Below, one piece after another: positions 16,124-24,187 of a stretch of 37,324 nt of DNA. A program made the translations under genes and the position numbers. Under the pieces are notes generated by a model. The model saw nothing but the letters and a program-made list of their open reading frames with translations. It was not told the DNA's origin and did not search any database. Origin of the DNA: an uncultured Veillonellaceae bacterium (lineage in GTDB: Bacteria; Bacillota; Negativicutes; Selenomonadales; Selenomonadaceae); contig OMWS01000026.1 of the NCBI GenBank assembly GCA_900314825.1, positions 1-37,324 on the forward strand, given 5' to 3'. The number at the start of each line of letters is the position of its first letter. Positions within the stretch are counted from its first letter, which is position 1.

Positions 16124-16514
16124 GTTCTACCTCCACGAGTTCCAATAGTCCGACATCATCGTGATAGAGGAATGCGACGCGCCTTCCACCGATGGCCACT
16201 GCTGGTGCGGGAGGCTGCACAAGGAAATATCCATCGTCTTGCATCGCTATAATCGCCCGCTCCAAGTCTTCCGCTTCATAACAGATGTGATACGGCGTAT
16301 TCCCCATCTTGCGCAGCTTCTTGTTGTCGAAGGGGCTCCTCTCTTCCGGCTCGACGAGCTCCACGACTTCTGTTCCATTCTTCAAAAAACATATCCGAAT
16401 GCTTCGGTCGTCATCTTGCACGACGCCCTCCAACTCCTCATATCCGAGCTTTTGGAAAGCCGCACGCGCAGCCTCCATCTGCTTGACGTAATAGCCGATG
16501 TGATGTACTTTCAT
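16110..16514 (-). CDS. VOC (glyoxalase/methylmalonyl-CoA-epimerase-like) family protein
   Basis: This 134-residue protein has the paired beta-alpha-beta-beta-beta modules of the vicinal-oxygen-chelate superfamily. The first begins VHHIGYYVKQMEAARAAF with metal-type His, and the strand ending VVELVEP carries Glu. The second begins PYHICYEAEDLERAI and ends VGLLELVE. These four positions match the metal-binding set of methylmalonyl-CoA-epimerase-like members. It overlaps the upstream FkbH gene by 4 bases (ATGA) and the downstream methyltransferase by 14, so all three are coupled. VOC proteins next to FkbH and ACP genes suggest isomerisation or epimerisation of the carrier-bound or CoA-bound acyl group; this is inference. 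Confidence 0.82.
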   Translation of the reverse strand: MKVHHIGYYVKQMEAARAAFQKLGYEELEGVVQDDDRSIRICFLKNGTEVVELVEPEERSPFDNKKLRKMGNTPYHICYEAEDLERAIIAMQDDGYFLVQPPAPAVAIGGRRVAFLYHDDVGLLELVEVEHGDK

Positions 16515-18295
16515 GCACCTTCCACCTCGATGAACCGCGCTTGCGGCACGTATCCTTTGAGCTCCAGCCGCCAGACCGTCCGCCCGTCTGCGTCCTCGCG
16601 GACTTTCGTGAAGCCGAAGCTCTCATAAAGTCCTGCGACCATCTTGTTCTTTTTCGTTGGCAGGTACTCGCCGAGGAGCTCCGTGCACCCCGTCGCTGTT
16701 GCCCGCTGCACCAAAACATCGAGCATCGCCTGCTCCATGCCGCGCTTCAGCACGCGGCAGCTCATGAGCCAGAGGTCGATGCGGAGCGCCGCGCCCTCTT
16801 TTTTTCCGATGACGACGGAGATGAGGCCATTGTCGCCGAAGCGATCGGCGAGGCGGCCGTAGAGCGTCACGCACGCCGGGTCGTCCGCCATGCGCGCAAT
16901 GTCGGCGCGCGTGTAGCGGCGCGTCGTCAGGTTGAACTGGTTGCTCTTGTTCGTCAGCTGCGCGATGCGGTCGAAATAGATGCTCCGGAACGGCGCAATT
17001 ACCGCTTTCATCTGGAGCGAGGCGAGGAAGTCGTCATAGCTGCCGAGGCTCTGCTGGAGCTCGCGGCGTTCGCGATTTTCACGGTACGTCTCATTCCGTT
17101 TCCGATCGTCGTCCGAGATGGCAACGGGCTCGAAATATCCCGCTTCCTCGATGGCTCGGATGTACGAAAACACGTCGCCGCCCGTGACTTCCGGCACAGC
17201 GACCTCCGGCATTGTCTCGCGCACGATGGCGCGTTCCGCCGGGTTGTCGTCGAGGAAGACAAGGCTGTCCGTGCCGATGTTGATCTCCTCCGCGATGGCG
17301 CGGATGTTCTCGTTCTTCGGCAGCCAGTTCGCGCGGAACGCAACAAAATCCGAAACGGCAAGCACGCTGTCCGGATGGGAAAATCCGCTCTTCGCCACGT
17401 CTTCGTCATTCTTTGAGCAGACAGCGAGCAGCACGCCGCGCTCGCGCAACGCTTTCACATACCGTTGGAACGTCGTGAATGCTTCCGCTGCTGCCGTTTC
17501 GTGGCCGATGGCAATGCCGTCGAGGCCGTCGTCACCGATGACGCCGCCCCAGAGCGTGTTGTCGAGGTCGAGCACGAGGCATTTCTTCATCTTGCCGAAC
17601 ATCGAGCGCAAGATGTTCGCCAGTGCGAGCGCGACTTGCGGCATCACATCATACGACATCGCGAACTTGTACGCGGCATACTGCGCACGGTCGTGCCACT
17701 TCTGCCCGCCGATGCGCGCGGAAAGGCCGTGCAGATCGCAGAGATAGAGGTCAGGCCGCTCCATCGCCGCTACCGCAAACCGTTCGTTCAACGCCGCGAC
17801 ATAGCGCTCCATGCCGCACGGGAGCACCGCGCCGAGACTGCCGAGCGGCGCCTCCTCCGGCACGTCGAACGTCGTCTGGATGACGGACACCTGATACCGT
17901 GCACGGAGCGCATCCCAAATAGCCGTGTACCGCACCATTTCGCGTGCGAGCTTTTCCTGTACGGTGGCAGCATCATCCCCGAGCGCCGGCCGCTCGATGA
18001 GGTTCACGACGCTCGTCAGCACGAGCACGATGTCCGGATGGAACGCATCGAGCACCTCGTTACCGAAGACAGCATCTTCGTAATACTTGTCATACTCCGA
18101 CTCGTAGAAGACGGGACGGATGCCCGCGTCGAGCAAGAAGAGCTCCAGCATATCGCGGATCACCGATGTCGTGCTGCCGCCGAGGATGGCGATGCGCTTC
18201 TCGATGCGCTGCGCGTCGTCTGCCGCCAAGAGCTCGCGGCGCAGTGACTTCTGCTTGCGGAGCATGTGGTCAAAATCGTAAGGATATTGCATCAT
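16511..18295 (-). CDS. FkbH-like HAD-IIIC protein with C-terminal GNAT domain
   Basis: This 594-residue protein has the full FkbH plan. Residues 30-230 are an SGNH-like domain starting IAILGGSTTSVI. The HAD-IIIC phosphatase domain carries VLDLDNTLWGG (nucleophile Asp at 243), the motif II/III region VCSKNDEDV and LVFLDDNPAERA. The C-terminal 150 residues are GNAT-like, with FDRIAQLTNKSNQFNLTTRR and EYLPTKKNKMVAGLYESFGF. In polyketide pathways, FkbH takes 1,3-bisphosphoglycerate and loads a glyceryl group on an ACP. An ACP is encoded three genes downstream, so a glyceryl or related acyl-ACP is a reasonable inference. ATGATG overlaps the stop of the GNAT gene upstream, and GGGGATGGC precedes the start. 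Confidence 0.9.
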   Translation of the reverse strand: MMQYPYDFDHMLRKQKSLRRELLAADDAQRIEKRIAILGGSTTSVIRDMLELFLLDAGIRPVFYESEYDKYYEDAVFGNEVLDAFHPDIVLVLTSVVNLIERPALGDDAATVQEKLAREMVRYTAIWDALRARYQVSVIQTTFDVPEEAPLGSLGAVLPCGMERYVAALNERFAVAAMERPDLYLCDLHGLSARIGGQKWHDRAQYAAYKFAMSYDVMPQVALALANILRSMFGKMKKCLVLDLDNTLWGGVIGDDGLDGIAIGHETAAAEAFTTFQRYVKALRERGVLLAVCSKNDEDVAKSGFSHPDSVLAVSDFVAFRANWLPKNENIRAIAEEINIGTDSLVFLDDNPAERAIVRETMPEVAVPEVTGGDVFSYIRAIEEAGYFEPVAISDDDRKRNETYRENRERRELQQSLGSYDDFLASLQMKAVIAPFRSIYFDRIAQLTNKSNQFNLTTRRYTRADIARMADDPACVTLYGRLADRFGDNGLISVVIGKKEGAALRIDLWLMSCRVLKRGMEQAMLDVLVQRATATGCTELLGEYLPTKKNKMVAGLYESFGFTKVREDADGRTVWRLELKGYVPQARFIEVEGA

Positions 18296-19122
18296 GCCAT
18301 CCCCTGTCCCGGCACATAGTGAAACACCTCATCCTTCAGCCCGTCGGGGCGGAAGCCGAAATAATGGTAGACTTCCCGCATGGGATTGTTGTCGCGCACC
18401 CAGCCCACATGACGGCGCGCATCGCCGTTCAGCTCGATGTACGGTTCATAGAGCTGAAGGCCGAGCTTCTTCTGACGGTATTTCGCCCGCGAGCCCCAGA
18501 ACCTCCAGTGCAGCCAGGCGCCGCGCCGGTCGAACATCGTCATCGCCGCGAGCTCGTCGCTCTCAGGATCGTGGATGACGAGGATCCGATGCTCCGCAAT
18601 CGCTTTGCGCAGTTCCCCTTCATCCGGAATCTGCTCGCAATCCGGATCCATGGTTTCCGCCAAGATGTCCGCGACGCCCTGCAAGTCCTCGGGACGCGCA
18701 AACCACTTCGGATCGATGTCCTTTTTCTCCGGATGCGGATTCAGCTTCGAGATGCGCGTGAACGTCATGTAGCTCTTGAAGCCGCAAGCAAGAAGCGCTT
18801 TCCGCTCCGCGCTGTCTTCCCCATGAGACAGGAAATCCGTGATGATCTTCTTTTCCGCCGACGCGAGCTCCTCGCGCATTTGCGACGCCATCGATGCGAG
18901 CGAAGAAAATCCCCAATACAGCTGCAAATGCGTCCCGCGGTCGCGATAGAGGAACAGCGCCGCATCCGTATCGCTCAAAGAGACCTGCCCCTCAGAAATC
19001 CAGCGAGCCACCTCGTTTTCATCCATATAAAAATCCGTGATCCATTCGTCACCGTTCTGCTTCACGCGCTCGATTTTTTCGAGCACCTCGCGGACGTCAC
19101 GGACAAGAACCTTTTTCCTCAT
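18292..19122 (-). CDS. Tandem GNAT-fold acetyltransferase-like protein
   Basis: This 276-residue protein appears to carry two GNAT-like halves. The first includes LFLYRDRGTHLQLYWGFSSL and FKSYMTFTRISKLN. The second, from about residue 140, includes GVADILAETMDPDCEQIP, HRILVIHDPESDELAAMTMF and WGSRAKYRQKKLGLQLYEPY, then HVGWVRDNNPMREVYHYFGF, which is the usual asparagine-containing end of a GNAT acetyl-CoA site. It sits between the ligase module and FkbH, and overlaps FkbH by 4 bases, so it probably moves an acyl group between ACP or CoA and a sugar. The ATG overlaps, as GCATGA, the stop of a leftover adenylating-ligase 3' end directly upstream, which suggests it once followed an intact ligase gene. 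Confidence 0.65.
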   Translation of the reverse strand: MRKKVLVRDVREVLEKIERVKQNGDEWITDFYMDENEVARWISEGQVSLSDTDAALFLYRDRGTHLQLYWGFSSLASMASQMREELASAEKKIITDFLSHGEDSAERKALLACGFKSYMTFTRISKLNPHPEKKDIDPKWFARPEDLQGVADILAETMDPDCEQIPDEGELRKAIAEHRILVIHDPESDELAAMTMFDRRGAWLHWRFWGSRAKYRQKKLGLQLYEPYIELNGDARRHVGWVRDNNPMREVYHYFGFRPDGLKDEVFHYVPGQGMA

Positions 19123-19199
19123 GCGCGGTTCTTCAGCTCCTTTCGGTCGATCTTCCCGTTCGCATTCAGCAGCATCGCTGCAAGCGGATGCTCATGAAT
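19119..19199 (-). pseudogene. Remnant 3' end of an adenylating-ligase gene
   Basis: In frame with a TGA at 19119-19121, this stretch encodes about 25 codons, HEHPLAAMLLNANGKIDRKE followed by LKNRA. It lines up with the end of the intact ligase encoded at 22462-20954 (HMHPIDAMPLNANGKIDRKK). NANGKIDRK is the A10 motif of adenylation enzymes, carrying the catalytic Lys. Nothing of the rest of a ligase precedes it; the PD-(D/E)XK gene of the cassette ends inside it at 19192. It overlaps the GNAT start in the ATGA style of this operon. The remnant is either the original 3' end of the ligase gene displaced by an inserted cassette, or the last piece of a deleted second ligase. Confidence 0.7.
19144..19178. 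repeat. Direct repeat, copy 1 (34/35 match with 20985-21019)
   Basis: The first 27 bases (19144-19170) are identical to 20985-21011, and after one mismatch 7 more bases match. It lies within the ligase remnant, and with copy 2 it brackets a 1.84-kb unit holding the ATPase and PD-(D/E)XK genes. Confidence 0.85.
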
Positions 19200-19650
19200 C
19201 ATTGATGTTCTCCTCCATAAGCTCCCGCTCATAGCGGAGACGTTCCCGCCCCTTCGGAGATTTCCCCGCTTTGATCCGCTCGCGGATCAGCCAAGATTGC
19301 GTTACGCCGATCGTGACTCTGCCGTTGAAGACGATCCTCTGATAGACCTCATACCCGCGAAGCGAGTCCCTTGCCAGCGAAATCGTCTGTTGGATTTGTT
19401 CGTACGCATGCTTCAACTTCGAAGATTTCAGTTCGATGAAGTATGCCTCTTTCAAGTCATCATTCAACAGCAAATAATCGCACCGCTCCGTGGCTTTGTC
19501 GCGGATCAGCCCGCCATCCACATGGAACAGCCGGACGGATTGCTGTTTCTTGTTGATGCCACGATATTCCGAACGATTTTCCTTTGCGACCACAAACGCA
19601 GCATCCGGTGGACAGCAACTTTGCGCCCCCGTTAGAAAATCATGCTTCAT
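19192..19650 (-). CDS. Small PD-(D/E)XK nuclease-like protein, partner of the upstream ATPase
   Basis: This 152-residue protein has a short restriction-endonuclease-like core: Asp 58 in RCDYLLLN, then a loop and the strand AYFIELKSS with Glu 73 and Lys 75, giving the D...ExK pattern, followed by HAYEQIQQTI as the usual helix. TGVTQSW-like sequence (IGVTQSWLIRERI) and a basic C-terminus follow. ATG 19650 is chosen because GAGGTG lies just upstream and the ATPase stops 10 bases before; a longer frame to 19872 has no homology. Its stop falls inside the ligase remnant. I know of no named family with certainty. The pairing with an SMC-like ATPase suggests a two-component nucleic-acid-targeting system, possibly anti-phage, but this is inference. 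Confidence 0.7.
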   Translation of the reverse strand: MKHDFLTGAQSCCPPDAAFVVAKENRSEYRGINKKQQSVRLFHVDGGLIRDKATERCDYLLLNDDLKEAYFIELKSSKLKHAYEQIQQTISLARDSLRGYEVYQRIVFNGRVTIGVTQSWLIRERIKAGKSPKGRERLRYERELMEENINDS

Positions 19651-19660
19651 CTCATACACC

Positions 19661-20914
19661 TCATGGCCGCAAGGCCAGCAGCTGTTCCATCTCGCCGTTG
19701 ATTTCATCAGACGCACCATCAATGAGCTCGTTGCAAATGAGTCCTTCCTCCATCGCCTTTTCCACAAATCCGTTTTCCAAGTAGAATGCCGCCGTTTTTT
19801 CTTGCGCGAGCTGCTGCAAGGGCGGGACGATAGAAGAAGCATCCGCGCCACCTTCCTGCAACTGCGACGCATACAGCATATTATTGAACGCTCCGAGGAT
19901 GTAAGGGCTGTGCGTCGTCACGAGGACGCAGTTTTTCTGACGGCCGAAAAGCCCCAGCGCTTCGGCGATCAGCTTTTGCGAATTCGGGAAAAGGTGTGAC
20001 TCCGGCTCTTCCACGATGAGGAACGTCGGCTGCCCCTGCATCAGGTAATAAAAAAGCAAGTTGAACACCCAGACCGTCTCTTGCTGCCCCGAGGAAGCAA
20101 AATTGATCTTGACATATTTCCCGTTTTCAAGATTCAATCGCTCCTCTCCTGCTTCATAACTGTAGCGCCCGACAAGCACCCGGTCAATCAAAGCTTGCAG
20201 CATCTTCAGTTCTTCGAGCGGGAGCTTCGCCTGCGACGTATGGAGCGTTTCTTCCAACAATCCGCGCGTCCCCGCACGGAAATAGCTGCGCAGTTCCGTC
20301 GTCTGCCGGATGTACTGCCGCATGCAATAGTCCACGGAACGTCCCGCATCATCCAAGATGGACGCGATCTTATCCGTCAAAAGCGTCAGCGTGCTCCTTC
20401 CCGCAGGGATGTAAACGGTTTGATAAGGATTCTTGAGCAACGCACGGATTTCCTGCCAGAGGCGCGCCCGTTCTTCCTCGACATCCCAAACATACTCTGC
20501 TCCCTCATGCTCCGCAACAAATTGACGAATCTGTTCTCCGAATATAAAACGGACAACATTCCGATAAGGCTGCGACGGGAGCTCGGACAAATAGATTTCC
20601 AATACGCGATGATCATCCTCATAATAGGAAATCTTCATGTCCTCCGGCATCGACCACGAAGAACCGAACAATTGCAGGAACTTCAGACGCAACCGCTTCT
20701 CCAGATTGCGGAGCAACGACGCTGGGAAATCTTCTTCGCTCGCCCGCATCGTGATTTGGTCAAAAATTTCTTGCCCGAGCGTATTGCCATAATAAATGAT
20801 TTTCGCAAGCGTGCTTTTTCCCGTCGCTTGTGCGCCTGTCAAAATGGCGAAATCACGCAATTCCAAGTCGCACGACTTGATCGGACCGAAATTTCGGATT
20901 CTGATATGCTCCAC
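19661..20914 (-). CDS. AAA15/21-type SMC-like ATPase, partner of PD-(D/E)XK protein
   Basis: This 417-residue ATPase opens HIRIRNFGPIKSCDLELRDF, with Walker A GAQATGKST at 27-35. YIPAGRSTL near 170 is a motif of a common group of single-chain AAA ATPases. SSGQQETVWVFNLLFYYL is the signature, FLIVEEPESHLFPNSQ is Walker B, and LVTTHSPYIL the switch His. A region of about 200 residues between Walker A and signature would be the coiled-coil or lid. The start is GTG 20914, with only a weak GAGAG site. The gene lies 39 bases after the ligase stop and 10 before the nuclease-like gene. Such ATPases act with effector nucleases in defence systems such as Septu, Gabija and PARIS; this pair matches none that I can name. 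It is visibly less GC-rich than the ligase. Confidence 0.8.
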   Translation of the reverse strand: MEHIRIRNFGPIKSCDLELRDFAILTGAQATGKSTLAKIIYYGNTLGQEIFDQITMRASEEDFPASLLRNLEKRLRLKFLQLFGSSWSMPEDMKISYYEDDHRVLEIYLSELPSQPYRNVVRFIFGEQIRQFVAEHEGAEYVWDVEEERARLWQEIRALLKNPYQTVYIPAGRSTLTLLTDKIASILDDAGRSVDYCMRQYIRQTTELRSYFRAGTRGLLEETLHTSQAKLPLEELKMLQALIDRVLVGRYSYEAGEERLNLENGKYVKINFASSGQQETVWVFNLLFYYLMQGQPTFLIVEEPESHLFPNSQKLIAEALGLFGRQKNCVLVTTHSPYILGAFNNMLYASQLQEGGADASSIVPPLQQLAQEKTAAFYLENGFVEKAMEEGLICNELIDGASDEINGEMEQLLALRP

Positions 20915-20953
20915 GTCGTTTTCTCTCTTTCTTCAAATGGCATGTGCCCTGCT

Positions 20954-22462
20954 TTACGAAGACGCGCACTGCATCAATTTTTTCCGGTCGATCTTCCCGT
21001 TCGCATTCAGCGGCATCGCGTCGATTGGATGCATGTGGCGCGGGTGCATGTAGTCCGGCACGAGCTTCTTCAGCGCGAGGCGCAGGTCTTGCTCTTTCGC
21101 GCCGCCCGTATAGAAGAGCACAATGTCGTCGTGCTCCGCGTCGTAGATGCAGGCCGCACGCTCGACGCCCGGGACGGACGAGGCTGCCGTCTCGATCTCG
21201 CCGAGCTCGATGCGGTGGCCGAGGTGTTTGATCTGGAAGTCCTTGCGCCCGTCATACATGAGCTCGCCGCGCTCGTTGTAGTGGACGAGGTCGCCCGTGC
21301 GGTAAATGGTATCTTTTTCTTTCGTCAGCGGATTCTGGACAAAGACCTCTGCCGTCTTCTCCGGATTCTTGTAATAGCCGTAAGCGAGGGAACGCCCGCG
21401 CACGCAGAGCTCGCCCTGCTCCGCACCCGCGACGAGCTCGTTCCGCTCGTTCAGCACGAGGATCGTATCCGGGCGGCAGGGAATGCCGATGGGCAGCGGC
21501 TCGTCGTCGCGGAACGCGCGATCCACCCGGTAGTACGTGCAATCGACCGTGATTTCCGTCGGGCCGTAGAGATTCGCGAAGACGGCCTCAGGCAGGCGGC
21601 GTCGCCAGGCGTTGAGCTGCTTGTTCGGCATGACCTCGCCAGCGAACAACACTTTTTTCAAGCAGGAAATGTCCACATCATCGAGCACGCCGAAATTTGC
21701 AGCTGTGCAGAGCACAGACGGCACCCAGAACACCATGTTGATGCCATGGTCACGCACGTACTCGAGGAGCCGCACGGGGAAGATGAACGCCGTGCGCGGG
21801 ATGATGTCGAGCGTCGCGCCCGTATGCACCATCTGATAGATGTCGAGCACGGAATTGTCGAAGTAAAACGGCGCCTGGCTGCCGATGACATCGTGCGCAT
21901 CGACGGCAAACGTCTCCGTGACCCATTTCGTGTAGTCCATGACCGACCGCTGCCCGATGACGACGCCTTTCGGCACGCCTGTCGATCCTGACGTGAACAG
22001 GACGTAGAGCACGTCCGTATCGACGATGCGCGCCGTCGTCTGCGCGATCCGCGCGGCGTCCGCCGACTCCGTCTCCATGACATCCTCATAGACGGCGATC
22101 GTTTCCTCTCCTGCGAACGCTTTCGCCGCTGCCACGTGCTTCCGATCCGTGATCACGACCTCCGGCTGGAGCGTCTCCATGATTTTCTCGATGCGCGCCT
22201 CCGGCATCTTCACGTCGATCGGCGTGTAGAAATTCCCGCTGTAGGCAGCGCCGAGGAAGCTCGCGATGGCCTCCGGCGCTTTCGGGAGGTACACGGCGAC
22301 GGGCGACTTCCAGACGCTCTTCGCAATCAAAAAAGTCGCCATCTGCTGCGCTTCTCCTCGCAGCTCGCGAAACGTCACCGTCCGTTTTTCCCCGATGACC
22401 GCCGGCTTCTCCGGGAACTGCGCCGCCGTCTCTTCCAAATAATCCGTGACGAGTCTCGCCAT
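20954..22462 (-). CDS. DltA/NRPS-type amino-acid-adenylating ligase
   Basis: This 502-residue adenylation-domain protein shows the core motifs in order: A3 LYVLFTSGSTGVPKG (about 152-166), QAPFYFDNSVLDIY (A4, with the Asp that usually binds an amino group), A5 NLYGPTEITVDCTYY (298-312), A7 YRTGDLVHYN, A8 GRKDFQIKHLGHRIELGEIE and A10 NANGKIDRKKL at the end. It should activate a carboxylic acid, probably an amino acid, with ATP and load it on the ACP encoded downstream; it stands alone like DltA, without a fused carrier domain. ATG 22462 has GGGAG about 10 bases upstream; ATG 22483, one base after the preceding stop, would add 7 residues. Its 3' end shares the 34/35-base repeat with the remnant at 19144. 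Confidence 0.88.
   Translation of the reverse strand: MARLVTDYLEETAAQFPEKPAVIGEKRTVTFRELRGEAQQMATFLIAKSVWKSPVAVYLPKAPEAIASFLGAAYSGNFYTPIDVKMPEARIEKIMETLQPEVVITDRKHVAAAKAFAGEETIAVYEDVMETESADAARIAQTTARIVDTDVLYVLFTSGSTGVPKGVVIGQRSVMDYTKWVTETFAVDAHDVIGSQAPFYFDNSVLDIYQMVHTGATLDIIPRTAFIFPVRLLEYVRDHGINMVFWVPSVLCTAANFGVLDDVDISCLKKVLFAGEVMPNKQLNAWRRRLPEAVFANLYGPTEITVDCTYYRVDRAFRDDEPLPIGIPCRPDTILVLNERNELVAGAEQGELCVRGRSLAYGYYKNPEKTAEVFVQNPLTKEKDTIYRTGDLVHYNERGELMYDGRKDFQIKHLGHRIELGEIETAASSVPGVERAACIYDAEHDDIVLFYTGGAKEQDLRLALKKLVPDYMHPRHMHPIDAMPLNANGKIDRKKLMQCASS
20985..21019. repeat. Direct repeat, copy 2 (34/35 match with 19144-19178)
   Basis: This copy codes the A10 end of the intact ligase (PLNANGKIDRK region). 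The repeat spacing is 1841 bases. Confidence 0.85.
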
Positions 22463-22484
22463 CTTCCGCCAACTCCCTTCCATA

Positions 22485-24146
22485 TCACGCCATCTCCACC
22501 TGCACCCGCTTCCCGCAGAATGCGATGCCGTATTGTAAGACCTCTTCGACGCCCTGCGCGCGCAGTTCGGCGAGATAATCTTTCTCCGCGATCTGCGCGA
22601 GCGCCGCTTGCGCTTCCTTTGCGAGCGCGTCCTCGCTCTCTGCCGTCTTGCACTCGATGACGATGCCATGCCCGCTCGGCTGGCGCGGGAACGCGGCGAT
22701 GTCATAGCGGCCGTAGCCCGACTCGCGGTTCGAGCGGATGGCGTAGTCGCCGATGAGCGTCGCCGTCAAGCCGAGGACGAAGCCGTGATAAAACGCTTCC
22801 TTCCCCTTCGCCGCATCGAAGCTGCTCGTGAGCACCTCCAGATACTCCTGGAGGCCCTCGCGCACGGTCTCGATGTCGCCGGCCGCGAACGCCCGCATGA
22901 GGTCGATGAGCTCGATGTCCATGTCGTCGCTACGGTAGCGGTACACAACCTCGCGGCGGTAGAGCGACTGGATCTCGCGGTTCGGCAGGACGAGCACGGC
23001 CTCCTGCCCGAGGCCCGTGTCCGTGACGCTCTCCGTCGTCAGGTAGCCGGTCGTGACGAGCATCGTGTACAGGGCATTCTGGTTGCGATAGATTTCGCTA
23101 TAAATGAAGCCCTCGTCGACAACCGCCTGGACGGAGCCGCCCTGCAAGACCTCCGTGATCCCGTCCATCGTCGTGCGCTTCGCATGGCGCAGCATCTCGC
23201 CGAGGATGGCATTCCCCGACGTGTTCACCCAATAGGCATTCGGCCTGCAATCGTTGTCAAAATAATTGATGACCGACCACGGGTTATAAATCTCGCGCCC
23301 GGCGAAGCGATATCCGTCATACCAACGCTCGATCTCCAGCAGCTTTTCCTCGCGTCCGAAGTCGCGCGCCATCTGCGCGACATCCTCCGGCGTGAATCCG
23401 AACGCCTCCGGATATTTTGTATCCAGCACGCTGTCCACGCGCAGATTGTTCAGCGCCGAGAAGATATTCTCCTTCGCGATCCGCAGCACGCCCGTCAAGA
23501 CGGCGAAGTCCAAGGCGGGATTCGTCTTCAGCGCCCCGGAGAGGAAGCGCCGGAAGAAATCGATGGATTCCTTGTAATAGCCATGCTCCCACGCCGCCTG
23601 GACGGGCGCATCGTACTCGTCGATCAGGAGGACGGCTTTCCTGCCATAATGCTCCTCCAGCAGGCGCAGCAGGAACGTCAGCGCATCGCTGTAAAGCGTG
23701 AGCTCCCCGTCCCCGTCCAAGACGGTCTGGAAGATCTTGCGGTCGCGTGCTTTCAGATCATCTCGGAGCAAAAAATCATACTGGCTGAACAAATCGCCCA
23801 GCCGCAGGCGGATGCTCTCCTGCTGGAGCTCCCAAGAAATGCGTCCCCATTCTTTGAGCGTGAGGAAGAGCACGGGCCGCGAGCCCTGCGCGGCCATCGC
23901 CTCCGCACCCTCCGCGATGGCGAGCCCGTCAAAGAGCCGCCGATGCTTCTCCGCGCCGCAGGTGTCTAGGAAATAGCGCATCATGGAAAGCGTCAGCGTC
24001 TTGCCGAACCGCCGCGGCCGCGTGAAGAGCGTCACTTTCGCATGATTCTTCAAAAAGCTGCGGAGGAACGGCGTCTTGTCCACAAAATAGCAATCTTCCC
24101 GCACATCCGCGAAATCATCCATTCCGACCGGCATCCGCAACTTCAT
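22485..24146 (-). CDS. PF09820-type AAA-ATPase with C-terminal PD-(D/E)XK (DUF1703) domain
   Basis: This 553-residue protein is typical of the AAA-ATPase_like/DUF1703 family. Its N-terminus MKLRMPVGMDDFADVREDCY with FVDKTPFLRSFL is characteristic. TRPRRFGKTLTLSMM is Walker A, KAVLLIDEYDAPVQAAWEHG Walker B, and LTGVLRIAKENIFSALNNL the sensor region. The C-terminal YGRYDIAAFP and HGIVIECKT supply Asp, Glu and Lys of a PD-(D/E)XK fold. GGAGG lies just before ATG 24146, while a GTG at 24155 overlaps it. These proteins are present in many copies in some gut anaerobes; their function is unknown and may be defence or mobile-element related. It interrupts the glycan genes between a WecD-like GNAT and the ligase. 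Confidence 0.9.
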   Translation of the reverse strand: MKLRMPVGMDDFADVREDCYFVDKTPFLRSFLKNHAKVTLFTRPRRFGKTLTLSMMRYFLDTCGAEKHRRLFDGLAIAEGAEAMAAQGSRPVLFLTLKEWGRISWELQQESIRLRLGDLFSQYDFLLRDDLKARDRKIFQTVLDGDGELTLYSDALTFLLRLLEEHYGRKAVLLIDEYDAPVQAAWEHGYYKESIDFFRRFLSGALKTNPALDFAVLTGVLRIAKENIFSALNNLRVDSVLDTKYPEAFGFTPEDVAQMARDFGREEKLLEIERWYDGYRFAGREIYNPWSVINYFDNDCRPNAYWVNTSGNAILGEMLRHAKRTTMDGITEVLQGGSVQAVVDEGFIYSEIYRNQNALYTMLVTTGYLTTESVTDTGLGQEAVLVLPNREIQSLYRREVVYRYRSDDMDIELIDLMRAFAAGDIETVREGLQEYLEVLTSSFDAAKGKEAFYHGFVLGLTATLIGDYAIRSNRESGYGRYDIAAFPRQPSGHGIVIECKTAESEDALAKEAQAALAQIAEKDYLAELRAQGVEEVLQYGIAFCGKRVQVEMA

Positions 24147-24187
24147 GAAAAACACCTCCTCCAGTCAAACGCTCTCCTGCATCAGCC

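Noticed and set aside
20081..21991. Plus-strand open frame of 636 codons over the ATPase and ligase
   Set aside because: It runs across two unrelated minus-strand genes and their gap, has no ribosome site or recognisable domain, so it is a shadow.
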